A stretch of 64,000 bases of DNA, from positions 186,001-250,000 of the forward strand of contig NZ_AWOR01000046.1 of assembly GCF_000761245.1 (NCBI RefSeq), given 5' to 3'. The DNA comes from Comamonas testosteroni. Its GTDB lineage: Bacteria > Pseudomonadota > Gammaproteobacteria > Burkholderiales > Burkholderiaceae_C. The position numbers were made by a program, and so were the translations under genes. Positions 8,787 to 17,847 of the stretch are shown one piece after another; position 1 is the stretch's first letter, and each line of letters begins with the position of its first letter. The notes below the pieces were generated by a model. The model was not told the origin of the DNA. It was given only the letters and a program-made list of their open reading frames with translations, and searched no databases.

Positions 8787-11172
8787 GCTAGCTCCAAGGG
8801 GGGATCAGTCGCGCCTGGTCTCCGCCGATGCAATGCCAAGCGCAGACTCGGCCTTTGGACCAAGGTGGCGCATCCTCATTGTGAGCGCAGATCCAGAGGT
8901 TCACGCGGCAAGCCGTTCCTCTTTGGATGCGCAGATGCTGTTCGAGCGCCCGCTGCTATTTTTGAATGCGTTTTCTGGCGACGAGGCAAGACAGCTGCTT
9001 CTGAGCGAAGCCGACCTAGCCGTGGTCATACTCGATCTTGCGATGGAGCGGGCGGGCGTGAGAATCGATCTGGTGCATTTCATACGCCATGCTGCGGCCC
9101 TGCGCAATACCCGCATCATTCTTCTGTCCGGCCAACCGGGGCAGGAGCCCGGGCTCGATGCACTGATTGAAAATGACATCAGTGATTACAGAACTAGAGC
9201 GGAACTGACTGCGGATCGTTTGCACGTCATCGTTGCCACGGCAGTTCGCTCCTACAAACAGCTGTGCGCGGCGGACACAAGCCGAGGCGGCCTGGAGCAT
9301 GTTCTGCGATCCAGTGCATCTCTGCTGGAGATCAAGGATTGCTACGAATTCGCATCCGGCGTACTGACACAGCTGGCGGCTTTGCTGAAGGTTGTGCAAG
9401 TAGGTGTGGTGTGTGCTCAGGAGGTGGCCAATCCCGACGGCTGCTACTTCGTGCAGGCGGCAACGGGCCGATTCTCCGAGCTGATCGGGCGTCCTCTGGA
9501 GTTGTTGCCGCAGACATCGGAACTAGGCTTACTAAGAAAGGCCGTTGAAGGCCGCTGCAATGTCTATGGCGAGACTGGCGGGCTGGCACTGCATATCGGC
9601 CACGACGATGGACAGAACTTCGTGGTATTTATCGATGTGCCCAGGCACCACGCCGTGCTGCATCCGCAACTGCTGGATGTCTTCTGTGCTAACCTGAGCA
9701 CATTGCTGCATAACCGCGGTTTGCTCGGGCGCCTGAAAGAGAGTGCCTATCATGATCCTCTGGTGAATCTTCCCAATCGCGCCCATTTCGTCGAGGCAGT
9801 CGATGAATGCGCAAGACAGGGCTTGCACGACTACATTCTGGCGCTGATCGACATTGACGATTTCAGTGCCACGAACGACCTGATGGGGCATCTGTTCGGG
9901 GACCGTCTTCTGGAGCGCGTTGCTCGCTGTCTTGAAGATGTGCTGCCAGGCGATGTGCTGTTGGCCAGGCTGGGTGCGGACACCTTCGGGGTATTGGGGG
10001 CTATTGGACAGGTGCAGCCCAGGCGTCTGCTGGAGTGCGTGCGCCAACCGCTGAGTATTGATGGGGCTCCTTACAAGGTCTCGCTCACCTGTGGCTATGT
10101 GCTTTTGCCTCAAGAGTTTCGAGCAGGGGCGGACTTGGTCAAGGATGCCACGATTGCACTCAAGCGTGCGAAGCGAGATCACCGCGGTCAGGTGCTGCGG
10201 TACTCCGATCAGATGGGCGCCGAGGCGCGATCCAGGGCATTGCTGCTGTCCGAACTCAGAGAGGCGATCGAGAACCGGGAACTGTTTCTGGTATATCAGC
10301 CTCAGCTCAACCTGGTGACGCGTAGCGTCGTTGGAATTGAGGCGCTTCTGCGATGGCGTACGGAGGATGGCCGATTCGTGCCTCCGGACAAGTTCATCCC
10401 TGTTGCCGAGCACTCGGGTCTGATTGTGGCCCTTGGCCAATGGGTGCTCATGGCCGCATGTGCAGCGATGCGCGAATTGCTGGATGCAGGAGTCGCGCCT
10501 CAGCGCATCGCCGTCAATGTCTCGACGGTGCAGCTTCAGGACCCTGGATTTCTTGAGATCGTGTGCGCAGCACTCGCCAGCAGTGGTTTGCGAGGGGATC
10601 ACCTTGAGCTGGAGATCACCGAATCAGTGGCGGCGCTTCCCACGGATTTACTGAAATCAACGCTGTCGGCGCTGAGGGCAGAGGGCGTCTCCATCGCCAT
10701 CGATGATTTCGGTACCGGGTACTCTTCGCTGAGCTATCTGGAGCAGCTTCCTCTGGATCGGATCAAGATTGACCGTTCCTTTGTGTGTCAGCTTAGCGAA
10801 CCGGACGGCGCACGGATAGCGGAAATGGTCGTTCAACTGGGTCGCAAGCTCGGGCTGAGCGTGCTCGCCGAAGGAATCGAGGACGCCACTGTGTGCCATG
10901 CATTGCTCGCCATGGATTGTTATGAAGGACAGGGCTATCACATCGCGAGGCCTATGAACAAGAGCGCTCTCCTGGAATGGCTTCAGGCGCATTGCCTCGA
11001 TGCAGACGCAGAAAGTCGCACCCAGCTGATAGCGCCACCGGTCGAACTCTCTTTTGATTCACGGGGTGCTGCCGAGTTCGGTGCGGAACAATCAGTAGCG
11101 GCGGTCCTCCCTGCAGTAAGCAGCTCCTCAAGACATGGTGTGCGAGACAGGGACCGGCATACATGCGCTTGA
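8776..11172 (+). CDS. Receiver-like/DUF3369-GGDEF-EAL protein, probable c-di-GMP phosphodiesterase
   Basis: 798 residues. An N-terminal receiver-like domain (about 25-150) carries LLSGQPGQ and DYRTRAELT motifs typical of DUF3369 proteins. The DUF3369 region follows (about 170-310), then a GGDEF domain whose signature has decayed to GADTF (400-404), so it should not make c-di-GMP. The EAL domain is intact: EALLRW at 522-527, AVNVST, LEITES, DDFGTGYSS, KIDRSF and a late EGIE. It is therefore expected to hydrolyse c-di-GMP. I chose the ATG at 8776, overlapping the cyclase stop; an in-frame ATG at 8686 lies deep in the cyclase gene. Synthesis and breakdown genes thus sit in one transcript. Confidence 0.87.
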   Translation: MRPELAPRGDQSRLVSADAMPSADSAFGPRWRILIVSADPEVHAASRSSLDAQMLFERPLLFLNAFSGDEARQLLLSEADLAVVILDLAMERAGVRIDLVHFIRHAAALRNTRIILLSGQPGQEPGLDALIENDISDYRTRAELTADRLHVIVATAVRSYKQLCAADTSRGGLEHVLRSSASLLEIKDCYEFASGVLTQLAALLKVVQVGVVCAQEVANPDGCYFVQAATGRFSELIGRPLELLPQTSELGLLRKAVEGRCNVYGETGGLALHIGHDDGQNFVVFIDVPRHHAVLHPQLLDVFCANLSTLLHNRGLLGRLKESAYHDPLVNLPNRAHFVEAVDECARQGLHDYILALIDIDDFSATNDLMGHLFGDRLLERVARCLEDVLPGDVLLARLGADTFGVLGAIGQVQPRRLLECVRQPLSIDGAPYKVSLTCGYVLLPQEFRAGADLVKDATIALKRAKRDHRGQVLRYSDQMGAEARSRALLLSELREAIENRELFLVYQPQLNLVTRSVVGIEALLRWRTEDGRFVPPDKFIPVAEHSGLIVALGQWVLMAACAAMRELLDAGVAPQRIAVNVSTVQLQDPGFLEIVCAALASSGLRGDHLELEITESVAALPTDLLKSTLSALRAEGVSIAIDDFGTGYSSLSYLEQLPLDRIKIDRSFVCQLSEPDGARIAEMVVQLGRKLGLSVLAEGIEDATVCHALLAMDCYEGQGYHIARPMNKSALLEWLQAHCLDADAESRTQLIAPPVELSFDSRGAAEFGAEQSVAAVLPAVSSSSRHGVRDRDRHTCA

Positions 11173-11623
11173 CCTTGGCGCTTTCTTCCTGCTTGTGCCC
11201 TGGTGTACAGGTATTCCTGGATGTCGGTCTTTATGTGGCCAACGTGGTGTTCGCCGCTGGCAAGGCGGATTGTGGCGCTGAACCCGAAGTGTTGGGGTGG
11301 ACCTGTGGCGCGCGCTTCACTGCAGCTGGATTTTCTTCGGCAAGTAAATGCCCCGAGCACTCTTGGTCGACTCTTGCTTCCTGACGTGTAAAGATTCAAG
11401 AATGCCTTGAAACACAATAGCCAAGTGTTCGACACTATCCGCAGAAAATCCTGGCAAGAAAAAAGCCCCTGCAAGAGGGGCTGAGAGAGCTTGCACTGAC
11501 TCATTCGTCCTGGATATATAAATTGCCGAGGAGTAGCGAACTCATCGGCTTTTTGCGTTCAATCCAAGTTATCCCGCCAGCAACTCAAGGCAGTACCTAC
11601 GCAGCATGCAGCGAAGCTCGGGA
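11173..11623. other. Intergenic region between convergent genes
   Basis: About 450 bases between the EAL gene (plus) and the DUF3149 gene (minus). I see no coding sequence beyond chance frames. It contains the minus-strand terminator at 11458-11482. Confidence 0.5.
11458..11482 (-). terminator. Rho-independent terminator
   Basis: AGCCCCT-GCAAG-AGGGGCT hairpin at 11464-11482 with an A run on its left, which is a T run on the minus strand. It ends transcription coming from the DUF3149 gene. Confidence 0.8.
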
Positions 11624-11767
11624 CTATTCCAGCGGGGTGTTTGCAACGTTTTTCATCTTGCCCAGGAAGAGGCGGGTGAAGAAAGCGGCCATGACGAGGA
11701 TCAGCACAATCACGGCCAGGCTCATCAGCCCGTAGTCGGTGGAAAAGAGATCGATCATCAGCTTCAT
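11624..11767 (-). CDS. DUF3149 small membrane protein
   Basis: 47 residues with a single transmembrane helix (about 16-36, LAVIVLILVMAAFF) preceded by the conserved DLFSTDYGLMSL segment and followed by a short basic tail. This matches DUF3149, a family of very small inner-membrane proteins common in betaproteobacteria with no known function. GGGAGG lies four bases before the ATG at 11767. A longer in-frame start at 11908 only adds a disordered, unrelated leader. Confidence 0.82.
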   Translation of the reverse strand: MKLMIDLFSTDYGLMSLAVIVLILVMAAFFTRLFLGKMKNVANTPLE

Positions 11768-11983
11768 GGTGCCTCCCTGTTGAGTTTCCGCAGTCTTGCG
11801 GCATGTCTCACTATGGCTGCTCGGCCTGGCCGGGGGCTTGTGCTGCATCAAGCTTCGGCTGCTGCCGCTTTGAGGCAGAGCAAGCTGGCTCGCATGGAGG
11901 ATCCTCAATCCTGGCGGGCGTTTTTAGGGACTTTTGCTTTGAAGTTGCCGGAATTTCGTCCAGAGGAGGGAGGCGTTGCCAAC

Positions 11984-13411
11984 TTACTTTCGCAAAAAGG
12001 GCAGAGCTACCTCTGCAGGAATGGGGCAGACATAGGGCTTTCCCTCGCGGCGTTGCACTAGTTCTTCCTTGGCGCGTTCCAGCAATTCGGGCTGGGCGAA
12101 CAGCTCCACAGCGGTGGCGGTCAGAATTCTTGCGGCGTGCACCATGCCGGTGTGAGCCAGGCCGGACTGCCCTTGCGACACCATCTGCCAGGAGTGCAGC
12201 GGCGTGCCGAAAGCATAGCAGGCCACCCAGGCCTGAACCGTGGGCGTGATCCAGCTCACATCGGCCACGTCGGTGGATCCGAACATGATGTCTTTGGCGT
12301 TCGGGTCGTAGGGCGTCAGACCTTCAAAAATGGCCGGTACCTTGCCACGCAGCACACTGGCCAAGGGACGGCTGACGGCATCGACATCGTTTTTGTCCAG
12401 CGTGGCCTGGAATTGACCGGCAACAGCATACGCCTGTGCATCGGCTTGCAACTGTCCCAGTGCCTGCATCTGCGCATGCATCACGCCGTTCAGCGTGCTG
12501 TTTTGCAGCAGGTTGGAGCAGGCCTTGTCGAAGATGATTTCGAGCTTGCAGTCCGTCATCAGCGCGGCGCCGCGAGCCACGTTCTGCACGCGTTCATAGA
12601 GTTCGGTGGCTTCGTGGTTGCGTGCTGCCCGCACCAGATACAGCACTTCGGCGCGCGCTTGCACGACATTGGGTGACAGGCCACCGCTATCGGTGACGGC
12701 GTAGTGCACGCGGGCGTCCGAGGGCATGTGTTCGCGCAAATAGTTCACCCCCACGTTCATCAGCTCCACTGCATCCAAGGCACTGCGGCCCAGGTGGGGC
12801 GAGTGCGCGGCATGCGATGCCTTGCCGTGGAAGACAAACTTTGCCTGAATATTGGCCAGCGTGCTTTGGCTGAACAGACCGGTGTAGCTGGCTGGGTGCC
12901 AGGTCAGTGCTGCATCCACATCATCGAACACGCCGGCGCGGGCCATGAAGGTCTTGCCGGAGCCGCCTTCCTCGGCTGGACAGCCGTAATAGCGCACGCG
13001 TCCGCTCGTGCCGGTGCTTTTCAGGTGCTGTTGCAGCGCAATAGCGGCAAAGTGCGCAGAAGTTCCCAGCAGATGGTGGCCGCAGCCGTGGCCGGCCAGA
13101 CCGGGGCTGTCGGTGGATGGGGTACACACCAGAGCACCGCTTTGCTGGTTCAGGCCTGACAGGGCGTCGTATTCACCCAGCAAGGCAATGACCGGGCCGG
13201 TATCGCCCCATTCGGCCATGAAGGCGGTGGGAATGCCTGCTACATCGCGGGTGATGCGAAAGCCAGCCTGCTGCAGCGCATCGATGTGGAGTTGGGCCGA
13301 AGCGTTCTCGGCATAGCGCAGCTCGGCCAGAGACCAGATCTGGTCGGCCAATGCCGTCATGCGCGGTGTCTCGCGTTGAAAGAAATCGTGCAGGGCGCTC
13401 ATCGCTTGCAT
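11984..13411 (-). CDS. M20-family amidohydrolase (AbgB-like)
   Basis: 475 residues, close to the length of the p-aminobenzoyl-glutamate hydrolase subunit AbgB. Metal-site motifs are present: GHGCGHH near residue 110, CPAEEGGSGK with the catalytic Glu pair, and TWHPAS; the dimerisation (lid) domain occupies the middle third. It likely cleaves an N-acyl or amide bond of an amino-acid conjugate; the exact substrate is not readable. An ATG at 13402 is an alternative start. It follows the Bug receptor gene by 89 bases on the same strand, suggesting uptake of the substrate and hydrolysis in one operon. Confidence 0.85.
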   Translation of the reverse strand: MQAMSALHDFFQRETPRMTALADQIWSLAELRYAENASAQLHIDALQQAGFRITRDVAGIPTAFMAEWGDTGPVIALLGEYDALSGLNQQSGALVCTPSTDSPGLAGHGCGHHLLGTSAHFAAIALQQHLKSTGTSGRVRYYGCPAEEGGSGKTFMARAGVFDDVDAALTWHPASYTGLFSQSTLANIQAKFVFHGKASHAAHSPHLGRSALDAVELMNVGVNYLREHMPSDARVHYAVTDSGGLSPNVVQARAEVLYLVRAARNHEATELYERVQNVARGAALMTDCKLEIIFDKACSNLLQNSTLNGVMHAQMQALGQLQADAQAYAVAGQFQATLDKNDVDAVSRPLASVLRGKVPAIFEGLTPYDPNAKDIMFGSTDVADVSWITPTVQAWVACYAFGTPLHSWQMVSQGQSGLAHTGMVHAARILTATAVELFAQPELLERAKEELVQRREGKPYVCPIPAEVALPFLRK

Positions 13412-13500
13412 GGCAAAAGGGTCCTTGAGCTGTGGTGAAGAAGATAGGGCATGAAGAAGCAACCGGCCGGCTGCAGCGAGTGTCGGCTGCAGGGGGGCTC

Positions 13501-14526
13501 TTATTCGGGCTTGACGCCGGCCTTGTCAAGCAGGGTCTTGTTGCGCTTGAGTTCGGCGGCGATCTGGGCTGGGAACTGGGAGGGCGCCGCCTCGGTCGCC
13601 GTGGCGCCTAGATTCTTCAGGTGCTTTTGCACCTCGGGCAGGTGGACTGCTTTGACAGCTGCATCCTGCAACTGCTTCACAATGGGGGCCGGTGTACTGC
13701 TGGGGACGACCAAACCGAACCAGCTGATGCCCAGTTCATTGAGTTCGTCGTAGCCCAGTTCCTTGAAGGTCGGAACATTGGGCAGGTCGGGTGAGCGGCC
13801 ATGTGAGGCGACCACCACGGGAAGCAGCTTGCCACCCTTGATCTGGGGCATTGCCGAGGGCAACTGGTCGGTCATGATCTGAACCATGCCGGCCAAGGCA
13901 TCATTGAGTGCAGGGCCGTTGCCGCGATAGGGCACGATCTGGATCTGGGTCTTCATGGTTTCGTTGAACGAGGCAACCATAAGATGTCCCAGCGTTCCCA
14001 GGCCCGGCACTCCGGCACTGTAGGTGCCTGGCTGGGCCTTGATCTTGGCGAGAAAGTCCTTGAAGTTGTTCACGCCCATCTTTGGGTGGGCCATATAGAC
14101 CGAAGGCATGGTCACCAGATTGGCCACCGGCAGCAGCTTGCCTTCAATCTTGCTGGCGCGTTTGTAGAGCAGGGGGTTGATGGTGGCTGTGCTCACGGTA
14201 GCCATGCCAATGCTGTAGCCATCTGGAGCTGCCTGGGCGATGGCCTCGCTGCCGATCAGCCCCCCAGCGCCGCCCTTGTTGTCCACGATCACTGGTTGCC
14301 CCAGCGTGGTGCGCATGCCTTCGGCAATCACGCGGGCCACGATGTCGGTGGAGCCGCCAGCGGCAAAAGGCACGATGAGCTTGACAGGCTTGCTTGGATA
14401 GGCGTCAGCGGCCAGCGCCTGCGGCGCAGCCAGGGTCCACAAGGAGCTGGCAACCGCCAGCGAGAGCAGGCCGACGCTGCGATTGAGGCTATTTGTGCAG
14501 CCGCGAGTGCGTGAAGAGGTGGGCAT
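13501..14526 (-). CDS. Bug-family tripartite tricarboxylate transporter receptor
   Basis: 341-residue periplasmic solute-binding protein. An N-terminal signal peptide ends near ALA-ADAYPSK, and the mature protein starts with the family hallmark YPSKPVKLIVPFAAGGSTD and contains NKGGAGGLIGSEAIAQA. AGGAG precedes the ATG. Bug proteins bind carboxylates or related small molecules; many are orphans with no transporter beside them, as here. Pairing with the M20 amidohydrolase suggests that the ligand is an amide or acyl-amino acid, which is inference. Confidence 0.92.
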   Translation of the reverse strand: MPTSSRTRGCTNSLNRSVGLLSLAVASSLWTLAAPQALAADAYPSKPVKLIVPFAAGGSTDIVARVIAEGMRTTLGQPVIVDNKGGAGGLIGSEAIAQAAPDGYSIGMATVSTATINPLLYKRASKIEGKLLPVANLVTMPSVYMAHPKMGVNNFKDFLAKIKAQPGTYSAGVPGLGTLGHLMVASFNETMKTQIQIVPYRGNGPALNDALAGMVQIMTDQLPSAMPQIKGGKLLPVVVASHGRSPDLPNVPTFKELGYDELNELGISWFGLVVPSSTPAPIVKQLQDAAVKAVHLPEVQKHLKNLGATATEAAPSQFPAQIAAELKRNKTLLDKAGVKPE

Positions 14527-15214
14527 GGAAGGCTCCTGAAAGATATCGGCCGATGCGTGCCTACACCATCAGTGCTGTTCACGAAATTCTGCCGTCATGG
14601 AAATGAAATATAGAAATTTCGGAGCCTTGGCAGTACATGCTATTTGCGGTTAGCTATAAGCGTTGTCGATACCTTTGGTGAGGCGCTCTCTGTGGGGTGT
14701 GATATTTACCAGTAAAAACCCTTATGCTTCTCGCGATCATTGATCATGTTTTCCACGGACAGTGCCTGGGACAGAGATGTCGCTCAACATCGCTGGATCT
14801 ACTTACGGGGGCGTGTGTATTTGGTCATGCTCGATGACAGCGGAGGTTTCGACCTCTCAAGTTGATGGCTTGAAAGCTGCCGTCGAGGTGTTCTCGGCAG
14901 GTTGCCTTGGCGGTGTGATCTAGCGACGGCAATATTGCCTTGCCTGCAGCAGCTGTTGTTTAGCCGGCTTGGGCGCCAGAAATCGCATCGAGGTCGAGTT
15001 CAGACTGCTCGCTAGTTGCCATAGCAGGACGCCGGCCGGGACAGAATCTCGAATGAGTGCTAGGCAAGGCCTGGGACTGTTAGCTGCGTCGTGCCGTGTT
15101 GGGGCACAAGGGCTGTATTGTGTGCACAATGGTGGCTACGCTCGGACGAGCGGCCCGCGCATTCCAAATGCTGCTTTATATTGATTCGCGTCGCAGACCA
15201 TCCAAGAAGACCGC
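14527..15214. other. Long divergent intergenic region, no gene seen
   Basis: About 690 bases between the Bug receptor (minus) and the ABC binding protein (plus). The left part (14580-14720) is AT-rich and probably holds the minus-strand promoter. Only chance open frames are present, without ribosome sites or recognisable residues. No repeat or transposase remnant is apparent. Confidence 0.5.
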
Positions 15215-16117
15215 ATGTCGATCAAATCCATTCTGAAATCCACCGTGGTGGCACTGACGATCGTGACCGGTGGGTCGCTTTTCGCACAGGGCACTCCCAT
15301 CAATGCAGCGGCCTATGACGCACTGGTTGCGCAGGGGCCTGTGGCCGATGCGGCGACCATCGCATCGAGCACCTGGGCCAGCAAGATCAAACAGGCTGGC
15401 ACGCTGCGCCTGGGCAGCACGCAAACCTCGAATCTTTTCTCGCTGCTCAATGAGAAAGACGGAAAGATCCGCGGCTTTGACCTGGGTCTGGCCCAGCTCA
15501 TCACTCGCTACATTCTGGGCGACGCCTCCAAGTACCAGTTCACGCAGGTGACCTCGTCCACGCGTGAGCAGGTGCTTATCAATAATCAGGTGGACATGGT
15601 CTTCGCCACCTACTCCATCACTCCTGCTCGCGCCGAGAAGATCTCGTTTGCCGGCCCTTACTACACATCGCAGTCCGGTGTGCTGGTCAAGTCGGGCAAC
15701 AAGACGGTTCAGTCTTACAACGACCTGGGCGGCAAGAAGGTGGCTACGCAAGCGGGCTCCACGGGGCCTGCGATATTGGCTCAGTATGCCCCCAAGGCTG
15801 TCGTGCAAGAGTTTCAGACACATCAGGAAGCCCTCGACGCACTGCGTCAGGGGCGCGTGGATGCCTACGTGACCGATTACACGCTGCTGCTCAACGCCCT
15901 GAGCCTTGGCACCAGCAACGCGCGGCTGGCGGGTGCGCCATTCGGCGCGCAGGACCCTTATGGCGTGGGACTGCCCAAGGGCTCGGACGGCGTAGCATTT
16001 ATCAATGCCTTTCTGAAGAAGCTGGAGGCTGACGGTACCTGGGCCAAACTTTGGACCATCTCCATAGGGCAGCGTACCGGTAGCACGACTGTTCCGACGC
16101 CGCCAGCTCTGCCTTGA
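15215..16117 (+). CDS. Polar amino-acid ABC transporter substrate-binding protein
   Basis: 300-residue periplasmic binding protein (SBP_bac_3 family). It has a signal peptide (1 to about 25, ending SLFAQ), the family motifs LRLGSTQTSNLFS, IRGFDLGLAQLI and VFATYSITPARAEKISFAGPY, and a C-terminal closing lobe with VDAYVTDYTLLL. It probably binds an acidic or polar amino acid. The first permease begins three bases after its stop. Confidence 0.9.
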   Translation: MSIKSILKSTVVALTIVTGGSLFAQGTPINAAAYDALVAQGPVADAATIASSTWASKIKQAGTLRLGSTQTSNLFSLLNEKDGKIRGFDLGLAQLITRYILGDASKYQFTQVTSSTREQVLINNQVDMVFATYSITPARAEKISFAGPYYTSQSGVLVKSGNKTVQSYNDLGGKKVATQAGSTGPAILAQYAPKAVVQEFQTHQEALDALRQGRVDAYVTDYTLLLNALSLGTSNARLAGAPFGAQDPYGVGLPKGSDGVAFINAFLKKLEADGTWAKLWTISIGQRTGSTTVPTPPALP

Positions 16118-16120
16118 ACA

Positions 16121-16783
16121 ATGGGTGAGGTTTCGAGGCTTTTGGCCGACCATGGGCCTGCCTTCTGGCAGGCCTTGTTGCTGACATGGAAGCTCACGCT
16201 AGTGTCCTTCGTGCCTGGCGTCCTGCTGGGCGTGCTCGTCGCGGTGCTCAGGCTTATGCCCCTGCCGCCGCTGCGCTGGGCTCTGAGCGTCTACGTCGAG
16301 ATCTTCCGCAATATTCCCAGCGTAGCGCTGCTGATCTTCATCGTTTTCGCGCTACCCGATCTCAACATCGTGATCGACTATGAGCCCAGCGTGATCCTGA
16401 CGCTGACGCTGGTCTGCTCCGCATTCACGGCGGACTACCTGCGCTCGGGTATCAACACCATTCCCGGCAGCCAGATCGAGGCTGCACTCAGCCTGGGCAT
16501 GCGGCCGCTGCAGATTGTTTCTGCTGTGGTCTTGCCGCAGGCGCTGCGTTCGGTGGTGCAGCCGATGACTTCGCTGCTGATTGCATTGATGCTGTCAACC
16601 TCTCTGGCGTCGCAGCTGCCGTTTCCAGGTCGGGAGCTCACCGCGCTCGTATCCAAGATCGCCAACGACTCGGCGCTGGGCATTGCTGCGTTCGCTGTGG
16701 CTGCCACGATGTATGTCGCGACAGGCCTGCTCATCGCCTGGGCCGGCGCGGCTCTGGAAAAGAAAGTGCGGATACTGCGATGA
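16121..16783 (+). CDS. Amino-acid ABC transporter permease (HisM/GltJ type)
   Basis: 220-residue inner-membrane protein with about five hydrophobic helices. The cytoplasmic EAA loop reads EAALSLGMRPLQIVSAVVLPQA (split here for length: EAALSLGMRP then LQIVSAVVLPQA) and docks on the ATPase. The N-terminal YVEIFRNIPSVALLIF segment is typical of polar amino-acid permeases. Its stop overlaps the start of the second permease (ATGA). Confidence 0.9.
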   Translation: MGEVSRLLADHGPAFWQALLLTWKLTLVSFVPGVLLGVLVAVLRLMPLPPLRWALSVYVEIFRNIPSVALLIFIVFALPDLNIVIDYEPSVILTLTLVCSAFTADYLRSGINTIPGSQIEAALSLGMRPLQIVSAVVLPQALRSVVQPMTSLLIALMLSTSLASQLPFPGRELTALVSKIANDSALGIAAFAVAATMYVATGLLIAWAGAALEKKVRILR

Positions 16784-17580
16784 GCCGCTCTCTGGAAGAA
16801 ATTTTGTTTGCTGCGCCAGGCCGCCAGGCCCGGGCCGTCACCAACGTGGTGAGCGCGATCGCCGCAGCCGTGCTGCTTTTGCTGGCGATGGCAATCGTGT
16901 TCCGCTTCCATTCGGCAGGGCAGCTCGATGCTCCGTATTGGGAATTCTTTGCCTGGCCGACGACCTGGAGCTTTCTTGCCAAAGGTCTGCTCGGCACGCT
17001 GGCATCGTCGGCGATGGCCGCGGTCATTTCTCTGGCCCTCGGGCTGGTGCTGCTGCTGGGACGGCTGTCGCGGCTGAGGCTGATGCGTTGGCCCAGCATT
17101 GCTGTCATCGAGTTCCTGCGCGGCACGCCGACGCTGCTGCTTATCTATGTTTGCTTTCTGGTGCTGCCATCGGTCGGGATCAAGCTGAGCACCTATTGGA
17201 TGCTGACCTTGCCCATAGGCTTGAGTACCGCAGCCGTGGTTGCCGAGGTATACCGCGCGGGCGTGCTCGCCGTTCCGCGCGGCCAGACCGATGCCGCGCG
17301 AAGCCTGGGATTGACCGAAGTTCAGGTCTTTTTCTTCGTCGTCTTTCCTCAGGCCCTTCGCTACATTGTTCCGGCATTGGTTGCGCAACTGGTCATCGTG
17401 GTCAAGGACACCACCTTCGGCTATGTCGTCACCTATGGTGAACTCATGCAGAACGCCAAGGTGCTCATAGCGAACTACCACTCGCTGGTGCCGGTGTACC
17501 TGGTCGTGGCGGCGCTTTACTGCCTTGTGAACTATGCGATTTCAAAGGCGAGCCAGCGACTGGGCAGGCCCATGCATTGA
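16780..17580 (+). CDS. Amino-acid ABC transporter permease (HisQ/GltK type)
   Basis: 266-residue inner-membrane protein, partner of the preceding permease. It has a short N-terminal extension, about five transmembrane helices, IEFLRGTPTLLLIY at mid-length and an EAA-loop region DAARSLGLTEVQVFFFVVFP. Start overlaps the previous stop. No ATP-binding subunit follows: the next gene is a LysR regulator. The ATPase must be supplied from elsewhere, or the locus has lost it. Confidence 0.9.
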   Translation: MSRSLEEILFAAPGRQARAVTNVVSAIAAAVLLLLAMAIVFRFHSAGQLDAPYWEFFAWPTTWSFLAKGLLGTLASSAMAAVISLALGLVLLLGRLSRLRLMRWPSIAVIEFLRGTPTLLLIYVCFLVLPSVGIKLSTYWMLTLPIGLSTAAVVAEVYRAGVLAVPRGQTDAARSLGLTEVQVFFFVVFPQALRYIVPALVAQLVIVVKDTTFGYVVTYGELMQNAKVLIANYHSLVPVYLVVAALYCLVNYAISKASQRLGRPMH

Positions 17581-17847
17581 TCGCTCTCAGGAGGTTCGCG
17601 GGCGGCTGGTACGGCGCTCTGTCATCAGCAGACGGGGCAATTGCCACGACAATGCGGTGTCGCGGCGTTTCTTGCGAACGCTCAAGCAGGAGTGAATGCA
17701 TGGTCAGATGCGTGCAAACCATCCTCATCACGGTCATTTCGATGCTCGATGCGAGCGGCTGGCTCTCGAGCACCGGCGGTGTTCGGTGCCAGCGTTGGCG
17801 AGACGCTGCAACGAACTTTGTGGAAGCGATCGACACCCGTTGAAATC

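Noticed and set aside
14969-15184. Small plus-strand open frame in the 14.5-15.2 kb gap
   Set aside because: No ribosome site, no recognisable residues and composition unlike neighbouring genes.
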